The notes under the pieces: model-generated
The model's input: the letters and a program-made list of their open reading frames with translations, nothing else
Told to the model about the DNA's origin: nothing
The model's database searches: none
Translations under genes and position numbers: made by a program
Source: a virus
IMG/VR virus record: IMGVR_UViG_3300032046_000013
Location: 1 to 64,000 of that record
DNA length: 64,000 nt
Direction: 5' to 3' (one strand)
In this document: positions 8,548 to 17,489 of the stretch, piece by piece
How positions within the stretch are numbered: position 1 is the stretch's first letter
Layout: each line of letters opens with the position of its first letter

Positions 8548-10607
8548 TCTCTGATTCCCGATGTTCCGTTCAATGCCTGCCCCAGTTTATCCGGGAAGCT
8601 AATCAGGTCTCCCACGATGTCGATAAACATCTGGTCAGGATGCGTTCCCCGTGCAATATCCCGCGCCTCTATCGCTTCCTGCGCTCGTCTCTGTTGATCT
8701 AAAATATGTTCAGGACGAAACGGGTCAAAGGGACTCACGAAAGGAGAAAATCCAGCTTCTATCTGTTGTTGAACGGGCGTGGTAATCAGATGTTCAGCCC
8801 GAGCTATCTGTTCGGGTGTTCCCGCTCCACTTTCTATAGCTGTGATCGCCGCAATGTCCTTCCCGTGCTCTATCGTCCGTTGTTCAGCTTGCGCGTCGGT
8901 GCCAAATAACTTACCCCACCAACTCACCGCTGTATACACCATCACGGTAAATCCCTGATCCACGATGCTTTCCGTTATTTGCATGACACCCAGTGTACGT
9001 TTTTCAAATTCAATATGGTCATCCGTATAATTTTTTAACTTCGCTTTCATCTCTTCAGTAGTCGGCATCGCCCCGGCTCCGCGCTGGGCCGCCATCGCTT
9101 GGGCCGCGACTCCGATAGGCAACTTCGGAAGCCAATTCTGAGTCTCTTCCATTTCCTGTCTCAGGGCCATTTCCGTCGACGGGTCACCGTGGGGAATTAT
9201 CATGTCCAGCCCGGCCATCATCGCCAGTTGGAGTTGATGTTCCAGGACTTCCCTCTGGGCTGGATTCACCCGGATTCCCATTCTCTGTAGTTCCGCATAA
9301 CCCCCGGCACTTTTTTGACCTATGGTTCTGACCATCAAATCCATCGTGAACGCATCGCCATGAGCCTGGGATAACACGGATTGAAGTTCCGCAAATCCCG
9401 GTCTGTTCTGAATCGCCTGCAACGCTTGCTGGCCCCAGAAGGCCGTCTGGGTCGGCCCCTGTTTGGAATAGCCCAAGGCGATGGTCGCCACGTCCTGGAG
9501 AGAAACGATTCCCTTATCCAGTTCTTTGCCGAACCTGAATACCCAGGCTCCGGCATCGGTCATGCCCAGATTCCACAGCCGATTCTGATCCGCCAGCCCC
9601 GCGACGTTCTGCACGAATTTCGGGATGTCCAGGTTTAATTTATTCGTCTCCGCATAGAACCGCCCGAGACTCACTGCCTGGAGTAATTGGGCCGCCAGTT
9701 GATCAACCGAAACCCCGAGTCTCCGGTGCATCGATCCCATTTCCTGCGCCAGATTCGCCATCGATTCCCCGGTGAAAAAATGGAGTGCCAAGACGCCCCT
9801 CAGCACTCCTTCGAGTTCCCACGTTGTCATTCCGGGTATCGCCTGTTGGAGACTCACTGCGATCTGGTCTATCTCTTCTTTGATAGTGGGAAATCTCATC
9901 TTGGTCTGCCGGATGCTCTCCGTATAGGCCGTCATGTCATACGGAGTTCCCCTCAATAGTCTGCCACTGGCCGCCGCCAGTTGGAAATCCACCCTGGTCT
10001 CCTTCAGATGTTTGTCATAGACTGCGAGCGTGAACTTCGCCAGGTCCATGATGGTCATGGCTCCCAATGGAAATCCGATGCTGGATAAAAAAGCCCGGCC
10101 TTTATCCATCGAGGCCATCAGTTCGGACTTCTTGGTATCGCCCTCGTCCGGTTTGGCTTTCAGCGGGTCTTTCGCGTCCTCGATGATCTCCGCCACGCCT
10201 TCCTCACCTTTGGCCACCTGATCCACCGTTTTCTCCCGGTCCGCCACTTCCTGGTCGTGAAAAGCCTCGACATCCCGAAGCATCTGAGTATTGGAGTCTT
10301 CGACATCGGACAGGAGCTTGCCCAATTTCTGCCGTTCGATCTCGACCATGAGCATTACCTGTCGCTCATCCAGGTCCGTTTTTCCCTGGAGCATCTTTCC
10401 ATATTCTTCCAGATACCGGGCACTCAGGGCTTCCCGATTCCGCGAGAACTGTTCCCCATATTGGGCTATCGAGGCGTAATAATCTTCGGCGTTTTTCAAC
10501 ATGACCTTGCGCGTCCGCTCAAGTTCCTGCTCGGCCTCACTCATCGCCTGACCGTTGATGGCGAATGCGAGTTCTATCGCCTGCTCAAATGTATTAACAA
10601 CCGTCAT
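8544..10607 (-). CDS. Tape-measure-like tail protein 2
   Basis: A 687-residue helical protein with the same plan as its neighbours: start FEQAIELAFAINGQAMSEAE, a highly charged coiled coil to about residue 150, and the block EEIDQIAVSLQQAIPGMT near 240. There is a short hydrophobic stretch around residue 555-575 (TVMVYTAVSWWGKLF) but no clear membrane anchor. The start ATG sits in TAATG with the upstream stop. Likely a tail-lumen or tape-measure component; the paralogy is seen in the sequence, the role is inferred. Confidence 0.55.
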   Translation of the reverse strand: MTVVNTFEQAIELAFAINGQAMSEAEQELERTRKVMLKNAEDYYASIAQYGEQFSRNREALSARYLEEYGKMLQGKTDLDERQVMLMVEIERQKLGKLLSDVEDSNTQMLRDVEAFHDQEVADREKTVDQVAKGEEGVAEIIEDAKDPLKAKPDEGDTKKSELMASMDKGRAFLSSIGFPLGAMTIMDLAKFTLAVYDKHLKETRVDFQLAAASGRLLRGTPYDMTAYTESIRQTKMRFPTIKEEIDQIAVSLQQAIPGMTTWELEGVLRGVLALHFFTGESMANLAQEMGSMHRRLGVSVDQLAAQLLQAVSLGRFYAETNKLNLDIPKFVQNVAGLADQNRLWNLGMTDAGAWVFRFGKELDKGIVSLQDVATIALGYSKQGPTQTAFWGQQALQAIQNRPGFAELQSVLSQAHGDAFTMDLMVRTIGQKSAGGYAELQRMGIRVNPAQREVLEHQLQLAMMAGLDMIIPHGDPSTEMALRQEMEETQNWLPKLPIGVAAQAMAAQRGAGAMPTTEEMKAKLKNYTDDHIEFEKRTLGVMQITESIVDQGFTVMVYTAVSWWGKLFGTDAQAEQRTIEHGKDIAAITAIESGAGTPEQIARAEHLITTPVQQQIEAGFSPFVSPFDPFRPEHILDQQRRAQEAIEARDIARGTHPDQMFIDIVGDLISFPDKLGQALNGTSGIRE

Positions 10608-12835
10608 TACTGCGCACTCGGATAAGCTGCCTTGATCGCGGCTTCGGCTCCCCTGGCGGCTATGGCCGGGATATCTCCATATATGGTTCCTGGCGGAACC
10701 GTGATCTGCACATTGATCGTGTTGCCCGCCGAAGTGGGCGGAGCGGATCGTAATGGTATATTACTCGGTTGAAAATGCCCAGGATCACCAAGTAAAGGAT
10801 TGATCAATCCAGCGGTTCTCAAAAAAGGTTGGGCTATCTTATATTGTCTGGGATCGATGTCCACCGCCAAGCCCCGAGGATGGAGAGATGTTTCCGGGCG
10901 GGCGGCTTGACCGATTTCGCCACGTTGGGATTTTCCCCATAATTCTTGCTGGCGTTCGGGCGTCCGATAGCCTTCGGTGATCCGCAAAGGCCCCAACCCA
11001 GCCGCGATCATCTGTTGATTCACCTTTTCGAGAGCTGGTGCAATCTGTTCACTAACTTCGACAGATCGTCCCCCGATATTAACCGTGGTCATTCCCGGAG
11101 TCGCGTAAGTTATATCCGTGCCCGAAACTTTTTGCGGTTGGATGCCCAAACGAGTGGCGATAAATACGTTGATTCTGGTCAGCAGGGCTTGTGCATGACC
11201 TGCTAATACTTTGATTTGATTTTCATTTTCATTCTGCAAAGCATCTAGGGCCGGGCTATAGATCCAGTCTGCGTATGCCAATCCTCCGGGTGTGGGTTTG
11301 GGTATCGGTTCGGCTCTGATGCCGAATCCCCTCGCCGCCTCTTGTTGCTCGACCGTGCCCCCGGTGTTGACGCCAAACATCTGATTCAATATCATCAGAA
11401 TATTATACCGTCTTTCAGCCGGAGACCCACCCAACTGTCCGCCTCTGATCTCCGCATATTGATTCCGCATCGCCAGAAGTTCCCGCTGAAGTTCCTGGAT
11501 GTTCTCCTGCGTCAATTGGGGAAATTCCTTCCGCGCTTCTTCGAGACCCATTGATCCGGTCGTGATATACTGCATCATCCGGTCCATACCCATGACACTT
11601 CCCATCTGGGTTTTTAATACGTCCACCAGAGTCCGATAATGCGGATCATCGCCCATCATTTTCACCATGTCCATGCCCACGGCCCCGGCCATGCCCAGTG
11701 GCACTCGGGATAGTGCACTGGCCAAATTTATCAAATCCTGCACGCTCAGCAATCCGTTGTTGATCTCCTGAGAGAAATGGGTGGTCAGGAACATCGATTC
11801 TTCAAGGCCGATTCCCCATTTCGCGCCTTCCTTAGTCAAGTCCACGAATGCTTGGTGGAGCACTGCCAGACTGGGAACCGTGTCCGTCGCGTTCTGGCCC
11901 GGAATCTCGTTTCTCTGCCGCGCCGCTTCATGGAGAGTCAGGAACGCCGCCAGCACATCTTCCGGGGTTTTATTAGTGATCCGCGCCAAGTCTGCCGTAT
12001 CCTGGCCCAACTTTCCCATCGTATCGGTGAGTAACAGGGAGGCCCGACGGATATGTTTATTCGCTTCCTGTAATTGAGGATTAGATATCAGGGGCAGACT
12101 TTGTTTCAGACTCAACATCACCTTGTCTATTTCCTGGGCCAGGGACGGGAAATCCGCCCTCTGATTCGCCAGTTCGATCATAAACTGGCCGACATCCTCC
12201 ATCTGAAAGCCTCCGGCTGCCGCGACCTGGAAGGCGTTCCGTAACTCCGATCTCCAAAAATCATACTGGTCTTTGATGAAACCCAGGGTGGACCAGATGT
12301 CGGTCGGAAGCACGGGCAATCCAGCCATACCAGCGATCCGATTGAACTCGCTCACGGACTGGTCGAATTCCGCTGATGCGCCTTCCTTTTTTTTGCCCTG
12401 GATCGCCCGGACTCGAAGGTCCCGCAGGTGATCCTGCGCCCGTTTGATCTGAGTCAGATACGTCGCTCCGAGTTTGGTCCAACCATCATTCAGTGCGGTC
12501 TCTTGACCCTGGCGACCAGAGAAATAGGTAGCGATTTCTGCTGTCGAAAATTTAAACCTCTGATGCTCAGCCTCGCTCATTTTCGTCAGTTCATCTTCCC
12601 GATATCCATATCGGGTTTTCAGGAATTTCCGAAACGCCTCAGCCGCCTGTTCCTCATTCCCCGCCGCGAGGCTCTCCTGGGCCTCGGTCAGCGCGGCCAC
12701 CGCTTCATCATTCTCTCGGAACTTCCCAAGCTGTGTCCCGGAGAATGATCGGAGAGCCTCCAGCGCGGCCTCCCGAGACCGTTGGTTCACCTCATGGGCG
12801 AACTCCAGAACCTGCTCTAATTTTTCGAGGGTCAC
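10607..12835 (-). CDS. Tape-measure-like tail protein 1 with C-terminal M15-type peptidase
   Basis: A 742-residue protein. Residues 1-600 are helical and paralogous to the next two genes (start LEQVLEFAHEVNQRSREAAL, block QEIDKVMLSLKQSLPLIS). The C-terminus is a peptidase M15-type domain: ITEGYRTPERQQELW at 619-633, then SLHPRGLAVDID with His652 and Asp659, and GHF with His687, which together match the zinc ligands of VanY/endolysin-like D-Ala-D-Ala or L-Ala-D-Glu peptidases. Such a domain in a tape measure would cut peptidoglycan during DNA injection. GTG start at 12835 overlaps the previous stop (GTGA). Confidence 0.75.
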   Translation of the reverse strand: MTLEKLEQVLEFAHEVNQRSREAALEALRSFSGTQLGKFRENDEAVAALTEAQESLAAGNEEQAAEAFRKFLKTRYGYREDELTKMSEAEHQRFKFSTAEIATYFSGRQGQETALNDGWTKLGATYLTQIKRAQDHLRDLRVRAIQGKKKEGASAEFDQSVSEFNRIAGMAGLPVLPTDIWSTLGFIKDQYDFWRSELRNAFQVAAAGGFQMEDVGQFMIELANQRADFPSLAQEIDKVMLSLKQSLPLISNPQLQEANKHIRRASLLLTDTMGKLGQDTADLARITNKTPEDVLAAFLTLHEAARQRNEIPGQNATDTVPSLAVLHQAFVDLTKEGAKWGIGLEESMFLTTHFSQEINNGLLSVQDLINLASALSRVPLGMAGAVGMDMVKMMGDDPHYRTLVDVLKTQMGSVMGMDRMMQYITTGSMGLEEARKEFPQLTQENIQELQRELLAMRNQYAEIRGGQLGGSPAERRYNILMILNQMFGVNTGGTVEQQEAARGFGIRAEPIPKPTPGGLAYADWIYSPALDALQNENENQIKVLAGHAQALLTRINVFIATRLGIQPQKVSGTDITYATPGMTTVNIGGRSVEVSEQIAPALEKVNQQMIAAGLGPLRITEGYRTPERQQELWGKSQRGEIGQAARPETSLHPRGLAVDIDPRQYKIAQPFLRTAGLINPLLGDPGHFQPSNIPLRSAPPTSAGNTINVQITVPPGTIYGDIPAIAARGAEAAIKAAYPSAQ

Positions 12836-13212
12836 CGTGCCCTTTCCTGGAGTGCCGAGGCTGTCGGATCGGCCAAAAACTGTTCCGCGATGTTCCGAAC
12901 AATCTGCTGAATTCTGCTTTCCAGGCCCGGAATTGGCACGGACTTTGCTTGGGCGAATGGCACGATCCTGATCCCCGAGGTCGGAAGGCCCGGTGCCTGG
13001 GTGTTGTCCAGACTGACCACCAGCCGCACTCCAACCCGCGTAGGCTCGACTTTCGTGGTTATCCGGGCCTGGGGCAGACCCTCGGCCAGGACGCGGCTCA
13101 GAGGCTCCTGCAACCGCGAAGCCAAGACTTCCAGGAAGTAACCCCCGATGTCGGACACGGACTGGGGTAGGCCAGACCGGAGAGTCGTTTTAATTTTCAG
13201 CATTGAACGCAT
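12832..13212 (-). CDS. Small tail protein of unknown function
   Basis: A protein of about 126 residues between a zinc-containing tail protein and the tape-measure genes. It has a mixed alpha/beta pattern with a strand run RITTKVEPTRVGVRLVVSLD and a helical C-terminus. The start could be ATG 13212 or ATG 13203; neither has a strong ribosome binding site. It overlaps the next gene by GTGA. I do not recognise the family; position suggests a tail or baseplate part. Confidence 0.55.
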   Translation of the reverse strand: MRSMLKIKTTLRSGLPQSVSDIGGYFLEVLASRLQEPLSRVLAEGLPQARITTKVEPTRVGVRLVVSLDNTQAPGLPTSGIRIVPFAQAKSVPIPGLESRIQQIVRNIAEQFLADPTASALQERAR

Positions 13213-13219
13213 TCCAGCA

Positions 13220-14083
13220 TCAGGGTTCTCCAAACGGCGGGGTCACGGCCTCGGGCAGGGCCTCGATTACCCCCTGGACAGGAACGGTATAGACTGGATG
13301 CGAGGGGTCCACCAAGTCCAGTTGCATCGTCTGCTCGGTCAGGATACCTTGGGTGATGATCAGGGCTAAATCCCGGATGGTCCATCTCAGACCGTCGGCC
13401 CGAATCACCACGTCGCCGTTCCTCAGCAGGGGCCAGTCCGCAAGCCACGCCGGAGGCGCAGATTGGACGGCCAGTCCCCAGGAACTGAGTTTCACGTTCT
13501 GGTTCAGGGGTAGAATACGCAACAGAATGTCCCGTAGAATCTCATACCCGCCTTCGTAGCCGATGCCAAAGCACCGGGGGCAAACCCTCCCCTGTTCATA
13601 GGTCTCGGAATAACATCCGCATTTGGGTCCGGCAGTTTTCCGAATCAGAATCATCACCCGTTCCGCATCGTTGTCCAGGATCAGGAGTTTCCGCCGCACA
13701 TACTCCTGAAGAATCCGGGGAATCGAGATAGTCTCATGCCGCCGTGCCGAATGGGTAAAAAATGACTGCATGGAAACCGGATCACCCAGTGAGTTCTCCG
13801 TCCCGTCACCCATCACCTCGGTCACCGCATACCAGTATTCGGTGAGATTCCGCATCTCAATAGTCTGATCTCGGTAGAACGGGATGGTCACGGGCACCGC
13901 ATTCAGAAGCGTCATCTCTGGGAGAGATCGGAAAACTAAGGAGCGGCGGATATTATAACCCAGGGCCATCCGATTCTGGGGTATCCAATGAACATCCACC
14001 TCGGTTAGCACCAACGGCTTTTGGAGCCAGATTCGAGTGTCCGATCCGACCCGCCCTTGCCATGTAGCGTTAGTCGCCATCAT
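13220..14083 (-). CDS. Tail or neck structural protein with a Cys4 zinc knuckle
   Basis: A 287-residue protein. Its centre (about 155-185) has CGC, then CPRC followed by FGIGYEGGY. This is a Cys-rich knuckle joined to a G-x-G-Y-x-G-G-Y pattern that recurs in structural proteins of large contractile-tailed phages. The N-terminal half (about 20-110) reads like a fibronectin- or Ig-type beta domain with NLTEYWYAVTEV. It overlaps the end of the glycosyltransferase gene by 14 bases. Exact role unknown. Confidence 0.6.
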   Translation of the reverse strand: MMATNATWQGRVGSDTRIWLQKPLVLTEVDVHWIPQNRMALGYNIRRSLVFRSLPEMTLLNAVPVTIPFYRDQTIEMRNLTEYWYAVTEVMGDGTENSLGDPVSMQSFFTHSARRHETISIPRILQEYVRRKLLILDNDAERVMILIRKTAGPKCGCYSETYEQGRVCPRCFGIGYEGGYEILRDILLRILPLNQNVKLSSWGLAVQSAPPAWLADWPLLRNGDVVIRADGLRWTIRDLALIITQGILTEQTMQLDLVDPSHPVYTVPVQGVIEALPEAVTPPFGEP

Positions 14084-15959
14084 CTTTGCCTATATAATGC
14101 CAGCCCTTGGTTCGCGTGTCAAGGGTGGATAGATAGACTTGAAACAGATCATCGAACCACTGCTGAAATTCCCATTTCACTCGGTCCATCGAGAACCGCA
14201 GACCATGTTCGCGGATTCGCGCATGATCCACTTGGGGAGCACGGACGGCGGCGTGAATAAAATCTTGTAAGGTATTGCATCGGAAGCCGACTACGCCGTT
14301 CAACACATCCGGGATCGTCTCGGGGAAGACTCCGAAATTCGTGGTAATCGGCGGAGTGCCGCTGAGCATGGACTCCACGTGAGTCCCGGCAAACGGTTCC
14401 AGATATTCACTGGATACGAATGTTCCAACAGCCCGGGCCATCAGTTGTTTTCGTTTCTCTGGCTCGGCGAATCCCAAGTATTCCCAATTCCCCGGTGCCA
14501 GCACGAATTCCTCATCCATTCCCTGGAGGGAACCGTCTCGCAGAACTATCGCACCCTGACCGACGATCAGGAGTTTCTGACCCAGATGGTTGCAGACTTT
14601 GGCCGCCGTAAGCACGCCTTTACGCAAAATCATCCGGCCAATGAACAAATAATAATCGTCTTTCGTGGCCCGGAACTCAAAATCCCGAGGATCAAAATAG
14701 TTGGGAATCACTCGGTCATAATACCTGCCATTGATCGACTGATAAGGGAACTGAGACCCGTAAGTGAAGTTCTGAATATACGACGACTCAAAGGCCCGGA
14801 ACTGACAGTAGCTCCCTCGATACCCGACGCCCGGTTCGACTGTCAGATAAAGTGGCACGGCATCGGCCACAGGCTGGTGATACCGACCCTGGGTCACGAG
14901 CAGAAAATCCGATGGCTGTGCCTCGATTTTCAGACTCTCTATCGTCGCCTGATAAAACTTGCGCGTCACTTCCCGAGGTTCGAGATTAAAGTCATGCCGG
15001 AATTCGTGAGTCTTCCAATCGTAGCCAATGGCAAATCGATTGTCTCCATCCCCCCAGGCGCGACGAATATCCGATAATGTATGGGTCTGGATCATCTTCG
15101 TGCATGGCACATCCGATCCTTCAGCCCCATAATAAATGACTTCGTGGCCCAGGGACATCAGCATCTGCGCGAGTTTGTAATTCTTCTGAGTAAAAGCACA
15201 GGCCATATATTCTCGGGAACACGGCAGATGCACCAGACCCAGAAGATGGAAACGGTATCTCCTGTCAGGTAGCCCATTGAGTTTTCTCAGGTCACGCCGC
15301 ATCTTGCGGTATGCTTCATTGTTCCCATCATTCAACTGGGCAGATAGTTGCCGGGAATGGAATCGATATCCGTATAGTTCTTCCTTCACGATGGTTCCGC
15401 GTTTGCCTGCCTGGAAAAGCCTGATCCACAGGTCCCAATCTTCGGCATACAACAGTTCATCCCGATAGGAGATTTCCCTGAAAGTTTGGGCCGTGGCCAT
15501 CAACCACGAATGGAGAAGATTCCGATCCGCTTCCTCGGACAGGGTTCCGATCCGGCCCTGGACACTCCCCGTCCGATCTCCGATCAATCGGCCCCAGCAC
15601 AAAACCCAATCATGGCTCTGAATTTTGGCAAGATTTTTTTCCAGCATTTGCGGCAGGGGAATGTCATCGCTATCCACCATCTGGATGTATTCTGCGCCAC
15701 CGGCCAAAGCCGCTGACACTGCCCTGGCTTTATTGTGTCCGCTCCCGACCTGGGGCAGATATTCTATTCGAGTGATGATCGGCCTCAAAGTATGGGTGGC
15801 GATAATCTGATCAAGAATCGCCAGTTCCTCGGCTGATGATCCATCGGCACAGATGTAGACGTTGATATCTTTACACGTCTGATTTGCCAGTCCCGCCAGA
15901 GTCTCCCCGATGAAGTCCGAGGAATTGTAATAAGCGATACATATTGCGATTTTAGGCAT
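14070..15959 (-). CDS. Two-domain glycosyltransferase (GT2 + GT4-like)
   Basis: A 629-residue fusion. The N-terminal part is GT-A/GT2: IAICIAYYNSSDFIGETL at the start, ADGSS, and QMVDSDDIP carrying the DxD-type metal site, followed by an ED-type acceptor motif (YAEDWDLWIRL). The C-terminal half is GT-B/GT4-like: LFIGRMILRKG, LLIVGQG and EPFAGTHVESMLSGTPPIT, the usual E-x7-E nucleotide-sugar region. It would transfer sugars from activated donors in the infected cell's cytoplasm. ATG 15959 is chosen over TTG 15974 because GGAG lies 9 bases ahead of it. It is the last of five coupled modification genes after the collagen-like fibre. Confidence 0.85.
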   Translation of the reverse strand: MPKIAICIAYYNSSDFIGETLAGLANQTCKDINVYICADGSSAEELAILDQIIATHTLRPIITRIEYLPQVGSGHNKARAVSAALAGGAEYIQMVDSDDIPLPQMLEKNLAKIQSHDWVLCWGRLIGDRTGSVQGRIGTLSEEADRNLLHSWLMATAQTFREISYRDELLYAEDWDLWIRLFQAGKRGTIVKEELYGYRFHSRQLSAQLNDGNNEAYRKMRRDLRKLNGLPDRRYRFHLLGLVHLPCSREYMACAFTQKNYKLAQMLMSLGHEVIYYGAEGSDVPCTKMIQTHTLSDIRRAWGDGDNRFAIGYDWKTHEFRHDFNLEPREVTRKFYQATIESLKIEAQPSDFLLVTQGRYHQPVADAVPLYLTVEPGVGYRGSYCQFRAFESSYIQNFTYGSQFPYQSINGRYYDRVIPNYFDPRDFEFRATKDDYYLFIGRMILRKGVLTAAKVCNHLGQKLLIVGQGAIVLRDGSLQGMDEEFVLAPGNWEYLGFAEPEKRKQLMARAVGTFVSSEYLEPFAGTHVESMLSGTPPITTNFGVFPETIPDVLNGVVGFRCNTLQDFIHAAVRAPQVDHARIREHGLRFSMDRVKWEFQQWFDDLFQVYLSTLDTRTKGWHYIGKDDGD

Positions 15960-15974
15960 TGAACCGTTCTCCAA

Positions 15975-16065
15975 AACTTACCCAAGTGTGGACAGGCCAC
16001 ACTGGGGTTTGGTTCCTGCTTCACCGAGAACCGCCCCCGTGGGTCTTACATCCTCTCCGCAGGCG
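15975..16065 (-). mobile_element. Relic of a second TnpB family: tnpB C-terminus plus right-end hairpin
   Basis: The 90-base gap between the methyltransferase stop and the glycosyltransferase reads on the minus strand as the conserved 3' end of many tnpB genes: one frame gives VKQEP (GTGAAGCAGGAACC, 16024-16011) and the next gives ACGEDVRPTGAVLGEAGT, ending at TAA (15980-15978). A right-end-type hairpin follows (15981-15991 with 15997-16006, CCCAAGTGTGG/CCACACTGGG). No nuclease gene accompanies it. The sequence differs from the intact TnpB element in this window. It could still be a guide-RNA scaffold, or only debris. A role as transcription terminator is less likely, as no T run follows. Confidence 0.65.
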
Positions 16066-16653
16066 TCACTTCCCGCCGACGAAAATTCCGTAGTAGGCTT
16101 TGCCCGCGCACAAACCGCTGAGCATCTCGACCTTGCCTTCGCCGCCATACAAGCGGTTTAACATCTCCTCTGTCAAATAATGCGGATGACCAGCCCCGAC
16201 GGGAACTTCCAACCAATCAAAGGCTCGGAGTATCCGCCCATGCTGTCGGGCTTGGGTCACTACTTGGGCGGGTTCCCGCACGTGCTGGAGCACATTGTAA
16301 ATCCAGACCTCATCGAATATCCCGATCTCGCCCAAGTTTTCGGCCATCACGGCCATCATCTCAATACCCACATGCTCATATTTGGACCTGACCCATGCGG
16401 GATATTCGCATGGATCGACCACGACGGCCCGGCCCCGGTTGTGGCATTTTAATAGAAGCGAGACCGGCCCGCCGCCGATGTCCAGCACGCTTCGACCTTG
16501 AAGATTGATCTGATACGGAGAAGTTCCGTCCAGATTTTCCCATTGGAGTCCCATCCGAGGAGCGTAGATTATTTGCTTCGCTTCTTCTGCATAGGTATTG
16601 ATGCACGCACCCCACCAGCGGGCTTCCCAAGCGGAATCCTGCTCCCAAGTCAC
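16066..16653 (-). CDS. Class I SAM-dependent methyltransferase
   Basis: A protein of 195 residues from GTG 16653, which overlaps the upstream stop (GTGA); a longer frame to 16716 would overlap the epimerase gene by 67 bases. The SAM-binding motif I is VLDIGGGPVSLLL (about 56-68), with acidic motif II VVVDPCEYP and a YNVLQHVREP segment typical of small-molecule or sugar methyltransferases of the Methyltransf_11 type. Set among sugar-modifying genes, it may methylate a sugar or nucleotide-sugar. The substrate is unknown. Confidence 0.8.
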   Translation of the reverse strand: MTWEQDSAWEARWWGACINTYAEEAKQIIYAPRMGLQWENLDGTSPYQINLQGRSVLDIGGGPVSLLLKCHNRGRAVVVDPCEYPAWVRSKYEHVGIEMMAVMAENLGEIGIFDEVWIYNVLQHVREPAQVVTQARQHGRILRAFDWLEVPVGAGHPHYLTEEMLNRLYGGEGKVEMLSGLCAGKAYYGIFVGGK

Positions 16654-17489
16654 GTTAAACTCCGAAAGTATTTGATCGTGCGCAATAATCCGACTTCCAG
16701 CGATGCGGGTTTCCATCCTGGCAAATCATCCATCGGCCATAGAGCTTTATCCGCGTGTTTACGGTCTGATGCCATGTCGCAGATTTGGGACTGGGAATCG
16801 GTCAACCGGATAATCATTTCGGCCAAGTTTCGGATCGTGATTGTAGTTCCACCGACATTGATCGTCGGGTTGCCGGGCTTCACCTGGAGCAGGGCCACAA
16901 CCGCATCATCTACATGGAGCAACACCTCCCTCTGCATTCCGCCTTGGTAGATCATCAGCGGTTCGCCGCGTAGTGCCCTTTGGATAAACTGCGGCACGAC
17001 CCGAGAGTCGTCACGTCGCATCTGATCACCGAACACATTGAAGAACCGCACGATCTGAACTGACGATCCCCGTTTGGCGTATTCTTCACACAGAAGTTCG
17101 GCACCGCGCTTGGCCATCACATAAATTTCTTTCGATGCTTCGTCCAATACGCGGATGCTCGACACGAAGATCAGGGGCACTCCCAGTTCCAGCAGGTTCT
17201 GCGCTCCTACGATATTTGATGACATAGTTTCAATAGACAATCTTTCGCACTGCGCGGGGATCGCCGGGGAAGCCAGATGGAAGGCCAGATCGTAAGCATG
17301 GTCTCCAAGTGGGCGGCAAATATCATGTGCCAGAAACGTGATGTTCTGATTTGCCGGGATGTGGCTAAGGTTCTTCCGGTAACTCGTAAGATAATTATCC
17401 AAGCATGTCACTTGATGACCTTGGCTCACCAAGACCTTGCACAAGTGCAATCCGATGAATCCCGCTCCGCCCGCGACTAGAATTCTCAC
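16650..17489 (-). CDS. NAD-dependent sugar epimerase/dehydratase (extended SDR)
   Basis: A protein of 279 residues from GTG 17489 (GTGA overlap with the upstream stop). It starts with the Rossmann nucleotide-binding motif GGAGFIG, has LDNYLTS as in UDP-sugar epimerases/decarboxylases, FVSSI, then the YxxxK catalytic pair (YVMAK) and the RFFNVFG segment. Length is slightly short for a GalE/UXS-type enzyme, but the core is complete. It probably makes the activated sugar used by the neighbouring glycosyltransferases. The specific sugar cannot be told. Confidence 0.85.
   Translation of the reverse strand: MRILVAGGAGFIGLHLCKVLVSQGHQVTCLDNYLTSYRKNLSHIPANQNITFLAHDICRPLGDHAYDLAFHLASPAIPAQCERLSIETMSSNIVGAQNLLELGVPLIFVSSIRVLDEASKEIYVMAKRGAELLCEEYAKRGSSVQIVRFFNVFGDQMRRDDSRVVPQFIQRALRGEPLMIYQGGMQREVLLHVDDAVVALLQVKPGNPTINVGGTTITIRNLAEMIIRLTDSQSQICDMASDRKHADKALWPMDDLPGWKPASLEVGLLRTIKYFRSLT

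Noticed and set aside
15785-16024. A separate 79-residue gene starting MKQEPNPSV
   Set aside because: It is a frame through the TnpB relic and into the glycosyltransferase gene; the start itself is the VKQEP signature of a tnpB end.
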